From: Streptomyces sp. Tue6028
Lineage (GTDB): Bacteria > Actinomycetota > Actinomycetes > Streptomycetales > Streptomycetaceae
DNA: 64,000 bases
Assembly: GCF_002300165.1 (NCBI RefSeq)
Contig: NZ_MLCE01000030.1
Span: 1 to 64,000, forward strand
Direction: 5' to 3'
This document shows, piece after piece, positions 48,502 to 58,192 of the stretch. Every line of letters starts with the position of its first letter. Position 1 is the stretch's first letter. The notes below the pieces were generated by a model. That model had not been told where the DNA came from. It ran no database searches and worked only from the letters and a program-made list of their open reading frames with translations. The translations under genes and the position numbers were made by a program.

Positions 48502-49413
48502 GTGACTGGCTCGACCCCTCCTTGGAAGCGCCGCTCCTCCCGGCGGGGAGCGGACGAAGGGCCGTACGGCGGCTCTGAAGGCGTACGTGACGACGAGCGA
48601 GGCTCTTCCGCACCAGGATCAGCCTCGCTCGACGAGCCGCCCTCAGGCGGCGCCCTGGAGGCTCCTCAGAGTCCTCCCGCGCGCACGGCCAGGCGCCGCG
48701 CGGCGGCTGTCAGGGACGGGGTCCTGAAAGGCGTCCAGAAGGGCAGCAGCCGCGCCAAGGCGGGGCTGGCCTATGTCGCCGACCGGATCATCGAGAACGC
48801 CCCGCGTGTGCCCGTACGGGACCTCGCGACCCTCCGCAGGCAATTCCCGGGCCTCGGGCCCGAGGAGCTCGCGGACAAGCTCGTCGCGGGCGCGGCCGCC
48901 GCGACGTCCACGGTCGGCGCCGGGATCGGTGCCGCCGCCATGCTGCCGGTGCCACCGGCGATGCCCACCGAGCTCGCCGCCGAGATCACCGGCGTGGCCG
49001 CGATCGAGCTCAAGATGATCGCCGAGCTCCACGAGGTCTACGGTCTGCGACCGCCCGGCAACCTCAAGGAGCGCAGCACGGCGTACCTGAACTCCTGGTC
49101 GGGGGAGCGCGGTATCGACGTGACGAAGCCGTCGACGGTCAACGCCGCGTTGGGCGGCCAGATGAAGCGCGAGATGCGCCAGCAGATCATGAAGCGGACG
49201 GTGCGGGACCTGCCCAACCTGATGCCGTTCATGGTCGGGGCGGCGGTCGGCGCGCTCATGAACCGCCGCGACACCAGACGCCTGGCGTCCCGCATCCGCA
49301 AGGACCTGCGGAAGATGCAGGTGCCGTGGGACGCGCTGCCCGAACTGCCGCCGCTGGAGAAGCCGGCGGACCCCCTGCGCCTCGGCGAGATCCCCAGAGA
49401 GCTGGGCCGCTGA
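48502..49413 (+). CDS. conserved hypothetical protein with central hydrophobic helices
   Basis: 303 residues; family not named with certainty (some EcsC-like features). A charged, low-complexity N-terminus (about 1-75) precedes KVGQ-like helices, then Gly/Ala-rich hydrophobic stretches (TSTVGAGIGAAAMLPVPPAM) and a conserved ITGVAAIELKMIAELHEVYG segment, a second hydrophobic section (LPNLMPFMVGAAVGALMNRR) and a Pro-rich tail. GTG 48502 starts 13 bases after the DUF4193 stop, so the two are probably co-transcribed. Confidence 0.72.
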   Translation: MTGSTPPWKRRSSRRGADEGPYGGSEGVRDDERGSSAPGSASLDEPPSGGALEAPQSPPARTARRRAAAVRDGVLKGVQKGSSRAKAGLAYVADRIIENAPRVPVRDLATLRRQFPGLGPEELADKLVAGAAAATSTVGAGIGAAAMLPVPPAMPTELAAEITGVAAIELKMIAELHEVYGLRPPGNLKERSTAYLNSWSGERGIDVTKPSTVNAALGGQMKREMRQQIMKRTVRDLPNLMPFMVGAAVGALMNRRDTRRLASRIRKDLRKMQVPWDALPELPPLEKPADPLRLGEIPRELGR

Positions 49414-49585
49414 GGCACGTCCGCTCCGCGCGCCCCGGCCGATCGGGCCGGGAAGACGTGCACTGCGCGGTCCCGGGGCCCCTGGAGCCGCCTCAGGGCA
49501 CGCGTGCGTGCGCCGGGCCCGGCGCGACGGAGCAGGCCGCCGTGCCGCGTGTACGCGGCCGCCGCCGACGGTGCGGAAGAGGGGG

Positions 49586-50047
49586 CTACGCCTCGGCGCG
49601 AGACGACTTCAGGGCCGCCGCCAGTCGCTCCGGCTCCCGGGTCGACAGGTACAGGTACGGCGTCGGGTCCTCGGGGTCCGTGACCTGAACACGCAGGCCC
49701 GTGGGGATGTAGGCGCGCAGGAGCATGAAGGCGCGGGGATCGGCCTTGTAGGTGCGCCAGGCGCGCGCCTCCTCCTGGTCCATGATCTCGGCGTCGCCGA
49801 GGGCCGCGAGAGGGATCTTCGCCTCGCCCGCGATCAGCGAGTCGCCGACGACCCGGATGCGGATCGAGCCGTACGAACTGGCCACGACCGCCGAGACCGC
49901 GGTTCCGCCGACCAGGCCGCCCAGCAACGGGAGCGTGCCGAACGGAAGCAGGATCAGGGCCATCGCGACCCCGACCATGAAGCACACCAGCCACCAGGAG
50001 CGGGGTGCGGTGAGGCGTTCTTCGTACGGCGAGGCGGAGAGCTGCAT
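49586..50047 (-). CDS. DUF3093 membrane protein
   Basis: 153 residues. Starts YEERLTAPRSWW, with a hydrophobic pair (about 19-57) making two TM helices, then a soluble beta domain. Conserved in actinobacteria next to dut, for example Rv2698 in M. tuberculosis, from memory. Divergent from the thioesterase gene, 58 bases apart. Function unknown; the PH-like C-terminal part may bind a partner or lipid. Confidence 0.86.
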   Translation of the reverse strand: MQLSASPYEERLTAPRSWWLVCFMVGVAMALILLPFGTLPLLGGLVGGTAVSAVVASSYGSIRIRVVGDSLIAGEAKIPLAALGDAEIMDQEEARAWRTYKADPRAFMLLRAYIPTGLRVQVTDPEDPTPYLYLSTREPERLAAALKSSRAEA

Positions 50048-50105
50048 GAAGCCAAGCTTGACACGGTGCGTACGGTGGGCCGACTCGCGGGTAAGGTCTG
50101 CGCCT

Positions 50106-50690
50106 GTGAGTGGTACTTCCGCAGCTCTGACGCCTCCCGCCGACGCCGTCGCGCCGGTGCGGCACCCCGACGCGCCCGCCCCCGGGGAACTCCTCGGTGC
50201 CCACTACGAACAGTGTTTCGGTTGTGGCGGTGAGCAGCCGCACGGGCTGCATCTGGAGGCCCGAGCCGGCGAAGGTGTCCGGATCAGCGCGGAGTTCACC
50301 GTGCGGCCCGCCCATCAGGGCGCCCCGGGCCTCGCGCACGGCGGCGTCCTCGCCACCGCGCTGGACGAGACGCTCGGCTCGCTGAACTGGCTGCTGCGCA
50401 CCATCGCCGTGACGGGGCGGCTGGAGACCGACTTCCGGCGCCCGGTGCCCGTCGGCACCGTGCTCCACCTGGAGGCCGAGGTCACCGCGGTGGCCGGCCG
50501 GAAGATCTACTCCACCGCCACCGGGCGGATCGGCGGCCCCGACGGGCCCGTGGCCGTCCGCGCGGACGCCCTGTTCGTCGAGGTGAAGGTCGACCACTTC
50601 ATCGAGAACGGCCGCCCTGAGGAGATCCACGCGGCGATGAACGACCCGGACCAGATCCGGCGGGCCCGTGCCTTCGAGGTGAACCCGTGA
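50106..50690 (+). CDS. PaaI-type hotdog thioesterase
   Basis: 194 residues with a hotdog fold. GCGGEQPHGLHLE and HGGVLATALDETLG are the active-site and dimer helices of the PaaI/YbgC group, which hydrolyse acyl-CoA esters. GTG 50106 is preceded by TAAGGT (50092-50097) 8 bases before it, a leaderless pattern, although AAGG could also serve as a ribosome box. Its stop overlaps the dut start (GTGA). Confidence 0.86.
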   Translation: MSGTSAALTPPADAVAPVRHPDAPAPGELLGAHYEQCFGCGGEQPHGLHLEARAGEGVRISAEFTVRPAHQGAPGLAHGGVLATALDETLGSLNWLLRTIAVTGRLETDFRRPVPVGTVLHLEAEVTAVAGRKIYSTATGRIGGPDGPVAVRADALFVEVKVDHFIENGRPEEIHAAMNDPDQIRRARAFEVNP

Positions 50691-51211
50691 CCCGTGACCC
50701 CGGCGGACAACTCCCCGTACTGATCAGGCGCGTGGACCCCGACGTACCGCTCCCCGAGTACGCACACCCGGGTGACGCGGGAGCCGATCTGCGCACCACC
50801 GAGAGCTGCGAACTGGCGCCCGGTGAGCGGGCCGTGCTCCCCACCGGGGTGTCCATCGCGCTGCCCGAGGGGTACGCGGCCTTCGTGCACCCCCGTTCCG
50901 GGCTCGCCGCCCGCTGCGGTGTCGCCCTCGTGAATGCCCCGGGGACGGTGGATGCCGGGTACCGTGGGGAGATCAAGGTGATCGTGGTGAATCTCGACCC
51001 GCGCGAGTCCGTGCGGTTCGAGCGCTTCGACCGGATTGCTCAACTGGTCGTCCAGCAGGTCGAGAGGGTCCGCTTCGAGGAGGTGGCGGAGCTTCCCGAC
51101 ACGGCGCGGGCCGCAGGGGGCTTCGGGTCCACCGGCGGTCATGCCGCCGTGGGCAGCACAACGGGTGGGAATCGATACGCTTCGGTCGTATCCGACCGGG
51201 AAGGACAGTGA
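50687..51211 (+). CDS. dut: dUTP diphosphatase
   Basis: 174 residues of the trimeric dUTPase family, hydrolysing dUTP to dUMP. All five motifs are present: HPGDAGADL, PRSGLA, LVNAPGTVDAGYRGEI (part), RIAQLVVQ and the C-terminal GGFGSTGG arm. Starts by 4-base overlap with the thioesterase gene and ends one base before the DUF3710 gene, so three genes form an operon. The C-terminal extension (about 25 residues after GSTGG) is longer than in E. coli. Confidence 0.95.
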   Translation: MTRDPGGQLPVLIRRVDPDVPLPEYAHPGDAGADLRTTESCELAPGERAVLPTGVSIALPEGYAAFVHPRSGLAARCGVALVNAPGTVDAGYRGEIKVIVVNLDPRESVRFERFDRIAQLVVQQVERVRFEEVAELPDTARAAGGFGSTGGHAAVGSTTGGNRYASVVSDREGQ

Positions 51212-51212
51212 C

Positions 51213-51977
51213 GTGTTCGGACGTCGCAAGAAGGGCAGTGCCGCCGAGGACGCGGCGGGCGAGGCCGAGCAGGTCGTCGACGGCGTCGACACTGAGGCGG
51301 ACGAGGCGGAGGAGCGGGAGCGCGTGAGGCTCGAGCCCGAGCCCCGCCCCGACGGACCCTGGGACAGCTCCGAGGTCCGTGAGCCGGCCGAGGGCCGGGT
51401 GGACCTGGGCGGTCTTTTCGTGCCCGGGGTCGACGGCATGGAACTGCGGGTCGAGGTCGCGGGTGACGCGATCGTCGCGGCGACCGTGGTCCTCAAGGAC
51501 AGTGCCGTCCAGTTGCAGGCCTTCGCCGCTCCCAAGCGCGAGGGCATCTGGGGCGAGGTGCGCGAGGAGATCGCCTCCGGCATCACCCAGCAGGGCGGTG
51601 TCATCGACGAGGTCGAGGGCCCGCTGGGCTGGGAGCTGCGTGCGCAGGTTCCGGTGCAGCTGCCGGACGGCACGGGCGGTTTCCAGGTCGTGCGGTTCGT
51701 CGGCGTGGACGGTCCCCGCTGGTTCCTGCGCGGAGTGATCTCCGGGCAGGGCGCGGTGCAGCCGCAGGCCGCGGGTCTGCTGGAGCAGATCTTCCGGGAC
51801 ACGGTCGTCGTCCGCGGCGAGGGTCCGATGGCCCCCCGCGACCCGATCGTCCTGAAGCTGCCGAACGACGCGCAGATGGTCCCCGAGGGTGTCCAGCAGG
51901 AGGAGCAGGGCGGTTCCCGCTTCTCCGGCGGCATGGGACAGCTCCAGCGTGGGCCGGAGATCACCGAGGTCCGCTGA
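51213..51977 (+). CDS. DUF3710 family protein
   Basis: 254 residues. Basic start FGRRKKG, a long acidic linker (about 10-50) and a conserved soluble domain with EGIWGEVREEIASGI, EVEGPLGWELRAQVPV and DGPRWFLRGVISG. Known only as an actinobacterial conserved protein next to dut. GAAGGA lies 8 bases before the GTG. Followed by a perfect terminator at 52048. Function unknown. Confidence 0.88.
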   Translation: MFGRRKKGSAAEDAAGEAEQVVDGVDTEADEAEERERVRLEPEPRPDGPWDSSEVREPAEGRVDLGGLFVPGVDGMELRVEVAGDAIVAATVVLKDSAVQLQAFAAPKREGIWGEVREEIASGITQQGGVIDEVEGPLGWELRAQVPVQLPDGTGGFQVVRFVGVDGPRWFLRGVISGQGAVQPQAAGLLEQIFRDTVVVRGEGPMAPRDPIVLKLPNDAQMVPEGVQQEEQGGSRFSGGMGQLQRGPEITEVR

Positions 51978-52047
51978 CCTGGGTTCTCCGAGACCGACGG
52001 ACCCGGGACCACCGGGCCGCCGCCGGCCGAGGGACGCACACGAGCTC

Positions 52048-52078
52048 GGGCCGTACCTCCCCAGGGGAGGTACGGCCC
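52048..52078 (+). terminator. terminator of the dut operon
   Basis: GGGCCGTACCTCCCC, a single A, and the exact 15-base complement, followed by TTTC. Confidence 0.88.
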
Positions 52079-52150
52079 TTTCGCATGTCCGGGCCCCGGC
52101 CAAGTTCCCATCCATGAACGGCAGTTGAGCTGCGGGTCTTACTTCAGGCC

Positions 52151-52179
52151 TTGACGGAAGCCTGGTCCATACCTATGGT
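52151..52179 (+). promoter_or_regulatory. strong promoter with internal operator-like repeat
   Basis: TTGACG (52151-52156), 17 bases, TATGGT (52174-52179): a near-consensus vegetative promoter for the alginate-lyase-like gene. CCTGGTCCATACCTAT (52161-52176) fills the spacer and matches the DasR-type GntR operator ACTGGTCTAGACCAGT at 11 of 16 positions, so repression by a GntR-family regulator is possible. Confidence 0.5.
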
Positions 52180-52244
52180 CACCGGCCAACGCGCGTGTTC
52201 AGCATTCCATGTGTCGTTCACATACGAGAATGGATGGCCCCCAC

Positions 52245-53465
52245 ATGCCCGACACCCCCACACGGCACCACCGCAGACGGCGCCCCCTCGTCCTCGCCAC
52301 CGTCGCCGCCGCGACCGCGGCGCTCGTGGGCACTCTCGTCTCCTGGCCCGGTGCCCATCGGGCCGAGGCCGCGCCCGCCGTCTTCGCGCACCCCGGAGTC
52401 ACCGTCTCCAAGAGCCAGCTGGACTTCGCACGCACCAAGGTCAACGCGGGCGCCCAGCCCTGGAAGGGCGCCTTCGACCAGATGACGGCGAGCAAGTACG
52501 CCTCACTGAGCCGCACCGCCAAGCCCCGCGCGACCGTCGAGTGCGGCTCGTACTCCAACCCCAACTACGGGTGCACCGACGAGCGCGAGGACGCGATCGC
52601 CGCGTACACCGACGCGCTCGCCTGGTACATCACGCGCGACGACCGGTACGCCAAGAAGGCCATCGAGCTGATGGACGCCTGGTCGGCGGTGATCAAGGAC
52701 CACACCAACAGCAACGCGCCCCTGCAGACCGGCTGGGCCGGCTCCTCCTGGCCGAAGGCCGCCGAGATCATCAAGTACACGTACACCGGGACGTGGGCCA
52801 ACTCCGGCCGCTTCGCGACCATGCTGCGCGACGTCTACCTGCCCGAGATCATCAACGGCTCGAACTCCAACGGGAACTGGGAGCTGTCGATGATGGAGGC
52901 CGCCGTCGGCATATCCGTCTTCCTGGAGGACAGGACGTCGTACGACAAGGCCATGGCGAAGTTCCGGACGCGTACCGCCGCCTACGTCTACCTCGCCTCG
53001 GACGGCGACCTGCCGAAGACCGTGCCGAGCCAGAACCTCGACACCAGGGCGAAGATCGTCAACTACTGGCAGGGGCAGTCCACCTTCGTCACCGGACTCA
53101 CCCAGGAGACCTGCCGCGACTTCACGCACACCGGCTACGGCATCTCCGCCATCTCGCACATCGCCGAGACCAGCCGCATCCAGGGCCAGGACCTGTACGG
53201 CACCGACGTCGGCGAGCGGCTGCGACAGGCACTCGGCTTCCAGTCCAAGTACCAGCTGGGCGAAGCCGCACCGAGCTGGCTGTGCGGCGGGTCCCTGAAC
53301 CTCGGGCTCGGACCGGTCACCGAGGTCGGCTACAACGGCCTGCACAACCGCCTGGGCATCGCGATGACCAACACCCAGCGGCTGACCGAGCAGAACCGCC
53401 CGGCCGGCAGCAACAACCTGTTCGTGGCCTGGGAGACGCTGACCCACGGTGACAACCTCGCCTGA
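52245..53465 (+). CDS. secreted alginate lyase-like polysaccharide lyase
   Basis: 406 residues from ATG 52245. N-terminal signal with an RRRR basic stretch, a hydrophobic core LVLATVAAATAALVGTLV and a probable cleavage near HRAEAAPAV. The mature domain is an (alpha/alpha) toroid of the alginate lyase family (PF05426-like): GAQPWKGAFDQM, DDRYAKKAIELMDAW and NSNGNWELSMMEA are characteristic. Substrate uncertain: streptomycete members may act on other uronates. ATGs at 52209 and 52230 are also in frame; none has a good ribosome box. Confidence 0.82.
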   Translation: MPDTPTRHHRRRRPLVLATVAAATAALVGTLVSWPGAHRAEAAPAVFAHPGVTVSKSQLDFARTKVNAGAQPWKGAFDQMTASKYASLSRTAKPRATVECGSYSNPNYGCTDEREDAIAAYTDALAWYITRDDRYAKKAIELMDAWSAVIKDHTNSNAPLQTGWAGSSWPKAAEIIKYTYTGTWANSGRFATMLRDVYLPEIINGSNSNGNWELSMMEAAVGISVFLEDRTSYDKAMAKFRTRTAAYVYLASDGDLPKTVPSQNLDTRAKIVNYWQGQSTFVTGLTQETCRDFTHTGYGISAISHIAETSRIQGQDLYGTDVGERLRQALGFQSKYQLGEAAPSWLCGGSLNLGLGPVTEVGYNGLHNRLGIAMTNTQRLTEQNRPAGSNNLFVAWETLTHGDNLA

Positions 53466-53524
53466 CCCATTGCCCGGCCGGGCGCCCGCTGGACATACTG
53501 GCGCCCGGCCGACGGGGGAGGAAC

Positions 53525-54217
<693 letters not shown>

Positions 54218-54464
54218 CGGCGCCGCCGCGTCGCGCCACGGGCGCGCACCGTCCTCCACGGCGGGTCACCGCCGGCCCCGCGACTGCCGCTCCGGCACCG
54301 GGCGGAGGGTGGCACACGCCCGCACCACCTCCGCGCGCCGTCGCGGATCGCGTCAGAGTTGCGTCAAAGACGCCCCCCGCCTGCCCCGACGCCCCCTTTG
54401 CCGGAATTCATGGCCGTAAGGTCGACGCTGCGTACACGGCAGTGACAGGAAGACAATAGGGCTC

Positions 54465-57011
54465 ATGGCACGCGGCAAGCTTCGGATCTACCTCGGTGCG
54501 GCACCGGGCGTCGGCAAGACGTACGCCATGCTCTCCGAGGCGCACCGGCGCGTCGAACGCGGTACCGACTGCGTGGTCGCCTTCGTGGAGCACCACGACC
54601 GGCCGCGCACCGAGGTGATGCTGCACGGCCTGGAGCAGGTGCCACGCAGGGAACTGCAACACCGCGGCTCCGTCTTCACCGAGATGGACGTGGACGCCGT
54701 GCTGGAGCGCGCCCCCGCCGTCGCCCTGGTGGACGAACTCGCCCACACCAATGTGCCCGGCTCGCGCAACGACAAGCGCTGGCAGGACGTGGCGGAACTC
54801 CTCGCGGCCGGCATCGACGTCGTCTCGACCGTCAACATCCAGCACCTGGAGTCACTCGGCGACGTCGTCGAGTCCATAACGGGCGTACGGCAGCGGGAGA
54901 CCGTGCCGGACGAGGTGGTGCGCAGGGCAGACCAGATCGAGCTCGTCGACATGTCGCCACAGGCGCTGCGGCGGCGGATGGCACACGGCAACATCTACAA
55001 GTCCGACAAGGTCGACGCCGCCCTGTCGAACTACTTCCGGCCCGGCAACCTCACCGCCCTGCGCGAGCTCGCCCTGCTCTGGGTCGCCGACCGGGTCGAC
55101 GAATACCTCACCGAGTACCGCAGCGAGCACCGGGTCTCCAAGATCTGGGGATCGCGGGAACGCATCGTGGTGGGCCTGACCGGCGGACCGGAGGGGCGCA
55201 CGCTGATCCGGCGCGCGGCCCGGCTCGCGGAGAAGGGCGCGGGCGGCGAGGTGATGGCCGTCTACATCGCGCGCAGCGACGGACTGACCTCCGCCTCGCC
55301 CAAGGAACTGGCCGTCCAGCGCACCCTCGTCGAGGACCTCGGCGGCACCTTCCACCACGTCGTCGGCGACGACATCCCCGCCTCGCTCCTGGACTTCGCG
55401 CGGGGCGTCAACGCCACCCAGATCGTGCTCGGCTCCTCCCGCCGCAAGACCTGGCAGTACGTCTTCGGGCCGGGGGTCGGCGCCACCGTCGCCCGCGAGT
55501 CGGGCCCCGACCTGGACGTCCACATCGTCACCCACGAAGAGGTCGCCAAGGGGCGCGGCCTTCCGGTGGCGCGCGGGGCACGGCTCGGCCGCTCCCGGAT
55601 CATCTGGGGCTGGCTGGTCGGCGTGCTCGGACCGGTCGTCCTCGCCCTGCTGCTGAACACCGTCGACCTCGGCCTCGCCAACGACATGCTGCTGTTCCTG
55701 ACGGTGACCGTCGCGGCGGCGCTCCTCGGCGGCCTCTACCCGGCACTGGCCTCCGCGGCCTTCGGCACCCTCCTGCTGAACTACTACTACACGCCGCCCC
55801 TGCACCGGCTGACCATCGCGGACCCCAAGAACATCGTCGCCATCGCGATCTTCGTCGGCGTCGCCGTCTCGGTGGCGTCGGTCGTGGACCTGGCGGCCCG
55901 CCGCACGCACCAGGCGGCCCGGCTGCGGGCCGAGTCGGAGATCCTGTCCTTCCTCGCGGGCAGTGTGCTCCGCGGCGAGACGAGTCTGGAGGCCCTCCTG
56001 GAGCGGGTCCGGGAGACCTTCTCGATGGAGTCCGTCGCCCTGCTGGAGCGGGAGAGCGACGTCGACCCGTGGACCTGCGCGGGCAGCGTGGGACCCGAGC
56101 CCTCCACCCGGCCCGAGGACGCGGACGTGGACATGCCGGTCGGCGACCACATGGCGCTGGCCCTGTCCGGACGCGTCCTGCCGGCCTCGGACCGCCGGGT
56201 GCTCGCCGCGTTCGCCGCGCAGGCCGCGGTGGTCCTGGACCGCCAGCGGCTCCAGCACGAGGCGGCCCAGGCCAAGGAACTGGCCGAGGGCAACCGCATC
56301 CGCACCGCGCTGCTGGCCGCCGTCAGCCACGACCTGCGGACCCCGCTGGCCGGGATCAAGGCCGCGGTCTCCTCGCTGCGCTCCGAGGACGTCGAATGGT
56401 CCGAGGAGGACCGGGCGGAGCTCCTCGAAGGCATCGAGGACGGCGCCGACCGCCTCGACCACCTGGTCGGCAATCTGCTGGACATGTCCCGCCTGCAGAC
56501 CGGCACGGTCACCCCGCTGATCCGCGAGATCGACCTCGACGAGGTGGTGCCGATGGCCCTCGGCGGCGTCCCCGAGGACAGCGTGGAGCTGGAGATCCCG
56601 GAGAGCCTGCCGATGGTCGCCGTCGACGCCGGACTGCTGGAGCGCGCCGTCGCCAACCTCGTCGAGAACGCCGTCAAGTACAGCCCTGCCGACGAACGCG
56701 TCCTGGTGTCCGCGAGCGCCATCGCCGACCGGGTGGAGGTGCGGGTCGTCGACCGCGGACCGGGCGTCCCCGACGAGGCCAAGGACCGCATCTTCGCGCC
56801 GTTCCAGCGCTACGGCGACGCCCCGCGCGGCGCCGGCGTGGGCCTCGGCCTCGCCGTCGCCCGCGGCTTCGCCGAGGCGATGACCGGCACCCTGAACGCC
56901 GAGGACACCCCCGGCGGCGGACTCACCATGGTGCTCACGGTGCGGGCGGTGGACCGCCGCCCCGACCTGGCCACCACACCTTCAGGCGCAGAGAGGCAGG
57001 TCCCATGCTGA
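54465..57011 (+). CDS. kdpD: KdpD osmosensing potassium-limitation histidine kinase
   Basis: 848 residues with the KdpD order. N-terminal KdpD ATPase-like domain with LGAAPGVGKTYAML (Walker A at 11-19) and ELAHTNVPGSRNDKRWQDV (part), a universal-stress-like domain (GLTGGPEGRTLIRRAARLAE, about 235-360), four TM helices (DUF4118, about 385-475), a GAF-like section, HisKA with AVSHDLRTPLAG (His near 622) and HATPase ending GAGVGLGLAVARGFAEAM. It overlaps kdpE by 7 bases. The structural genes kdpFABC are not in the window. Confidence 0.94.
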   Translation: MARGKLRIYLGAAPGVGKTYAMLSEAHRRVERGTDCVVAFVEHHDRPRTEVMLHGLEQVPRRELQHRGSVFTEMDVDAVLERAPAVALVDELAHTNVPGSRNDKRWQDVAELLAAGIDVVSTVNIQHLESLGDVVESITGVRQRETVPDEVVRRADQIELVDMSPQALRRRMAHGNIYKSDKVDAALSNYFRPGNLTALRELALLWVADRVDEYLTEYRSEHRVSKIWGSRERIVVGLTGGPEGRTLIRRAARLAEKGAGGEVMAVYIARSDGLTSASPKELAVQRTLVEDLGGTFHHVVGDDIPASLLDFARGVNATQIVLGSSRRKTWQYVFGPGVGATVARESGPDLDVHIVTHEEVAKGRGLPVARGARLGRSRIIWGWLVGVLGPVVLALLLNTVDLGLANDMLLFLTVTVAAALLGGLYPALASAAFGTLLLNYYYTPPLHRLTIADPKNIVAIAIFVGVAVSVASVVDLAARRTHQAARLRAESEILSFLAGSVLRGETSLEALLERVRETFSMESVALLERESDVDPWTCAGSVGPEPSTRPEDADVDMPVGDHMALALSGRVLPASDRRVLAAFAAQAAVVLDRQRLQHEAAQAKELAEGNRIRTALLAAVSHDLRTPLAGIKAAVSSLRSEDVEWSEEDRAELLEGIEDGADRLDHLVGNLLDMSRLQTGTVTPLIREIDLDEVVPMALGGVPEDSVELEIPESLPMVAVDAGLLERAVANLVENAVKYSPADERVLVSASAIADRVEVRVVDRGPGVPDEAKDRIFAPFQRYGDAPRGAGVGLGLAVARGFAEAMTGTLNAEDTPGGGLTMVLTVRAVDRRPDLATTPSGAERQVPC

Positions 57012-57721
57012 GCTCGACCGGGGGCGACCCGCGGACCCCCACGAGGGTCCTCGTGGTCGACGACGAGCCGCAGATCACCCGGGCCCTGGTGATCAACCTC
57101 AGGGCACGCAAGTACGAGGTCGACGCGGCGCCCGACGGCGCGACCGCCCTCCAGCTCGCCGCCGCCCGCCACCCCGACGTCGTCGTGCTCGACCTGGGGC
57201 TGCCCGACATGGACGGCGTGGAGGTGATCAGGGGGCTGCGCGGCTGGACCCGGGTGCCGATCCTGGTGCTCTCGGCCCGGCACTCCTCCGACGAGAAGGT
57301 CGAGGCGCTCGACGCGGGCGCCGACGACTACGTCACCAAGCCCTTCGGCATGGACGAGCTGCTGGCGCGGCTGCGGGCCGCGGTGCGCCGGGCGGAGCCC
57401 ACCGGGGGCGGCGAGGACGACGTGATCGTCGAGACCGACGACTTCACCGTCGACCTGGCCGCCAAGAAGGTCAACCGCGACGGCCGCGACGTCCGTCTGA
57501 CGCCCACCGAGTGGCACCTCCTGGAGGTCCTGGTGCGCAACACGGGCCGCCTCGTCGGGCAGAAGCAGCTGCTCCAGGAGGTGTGGGGACCGTCGTACGG
57601 CACGGAGACCAACTACCTCCGCGTCTACATGGCCCAGCTGCGCCGCAAGCTGGAGGTGGACCCCTCGCACCCGCGGCACTTCATCACGGAGCCCGGGATG
57701 GGGTACCGGTTCGAGCGATGA
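57005..57721 (+). CDS. kdpE: KdpE response regulator
   Basis: 238 residues, OmpR type. VVDDEPQITRAL, Asp63 in VVLDLGLPDMDG, DYVTKPFGMDEL, then the winged helix with LTPTEWHLLEVLVRNTGRLV and TNYLRVYMAQLRRKLE. The last matches KdpE of other bacteria. The ATG lies within the last codons of kdpD. With no kdpFABC in view, its targets are remote or this system has other targets. Confidence 0.93.
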   Translation: MLSSTGGDPRTPTRVLVVDDEPQITRALVINLRARKYEVDAAPDGATALQLAAARHPDVVVLDLGLPDMDGVEVIRGLRGWTRVPILVLSARHSSDEKVEALDAGADDYVTKPFGMDELLARLRAAVRRAEPTGGGEDDVIVETDDFTVDLAAKKVNRDGRDVRLTPTEWHLLEVLVRNTGRLVGQKQLLQEVWGPSYGTETNYLRVYMAQLRRKLEVDPSHPRHFITEPGMGYRFER

Positions 57722-57790
57722 GTCGCACACGGGTTCGCACGGTGGTGCCGGGGGTACGTACGGGTCGGCGGCCCCCGGTACGCTTTCGGT

Positions 57791-58189
57791 ATGAGTGCTG
57801 TTCCTCGTTCCGAAAAGCCGGCGGGCCGGTTCCGGCGGATGATAGACCGGCTCTCCTCGTCCCAGGAGGACCTGGAGTCCGAGGAGCTGCGGGAGGACAC
57901 CGAGACCACCGGGTGCACCCGCATCGGTGACTGCCACGACCGCCAGATCGTCACGGTTACTGGTACGTTGCGCACGGTCACTCTGCGCCCGCGGGCCGGT
58001 GTCCCGGCCCTGGAGGCCGAGCTGTTCGACGGATCGGCCGCCCTGGACGTGGTCTGGCTCGGCCGGCGCTCCATCGTCGGGATCGAGCCGGGACGCAAGT
58101 TGATCGCATCGGGCCGGATTTCGATGAGCCGGGGCCGTAGGGTGCTGTTCAACCCGAAGTACGAACTCAGACCGCTCGGACGGGAGTAG
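57791..58189 (+). CDS. OB-fold nucleic-acid-binding protein
   Basis: 132 residues. An acidic N-terminus and then a single OB-fold with the strands CHDRQIVTVTGTLRTVTLRP and VWLGRRSIVGIEPGRKLIASGRIS (both in part). Very similar in layout and context to Rv2694c, from memory. TACGCT 6 bases before the ATG marks a probable leaderless mRNA. Four bases before the DUF3159 gene, so co-transcribed. Function is not experimentally known to me. Confidence 0.86.
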   Translation: MSAVPRSEKPAGRFRRMIDRLSSSQEDLESEELREDTETTGCTRIGDCHDRQIVTVTGTLRTVTLRPRAGVPALEAELFDGSAALDVVWLGRRSIVGIEPGRKLIASGRISMSRGRRVLFNPKYELRPLGRE

Positions 58190-58192
58190 CCG

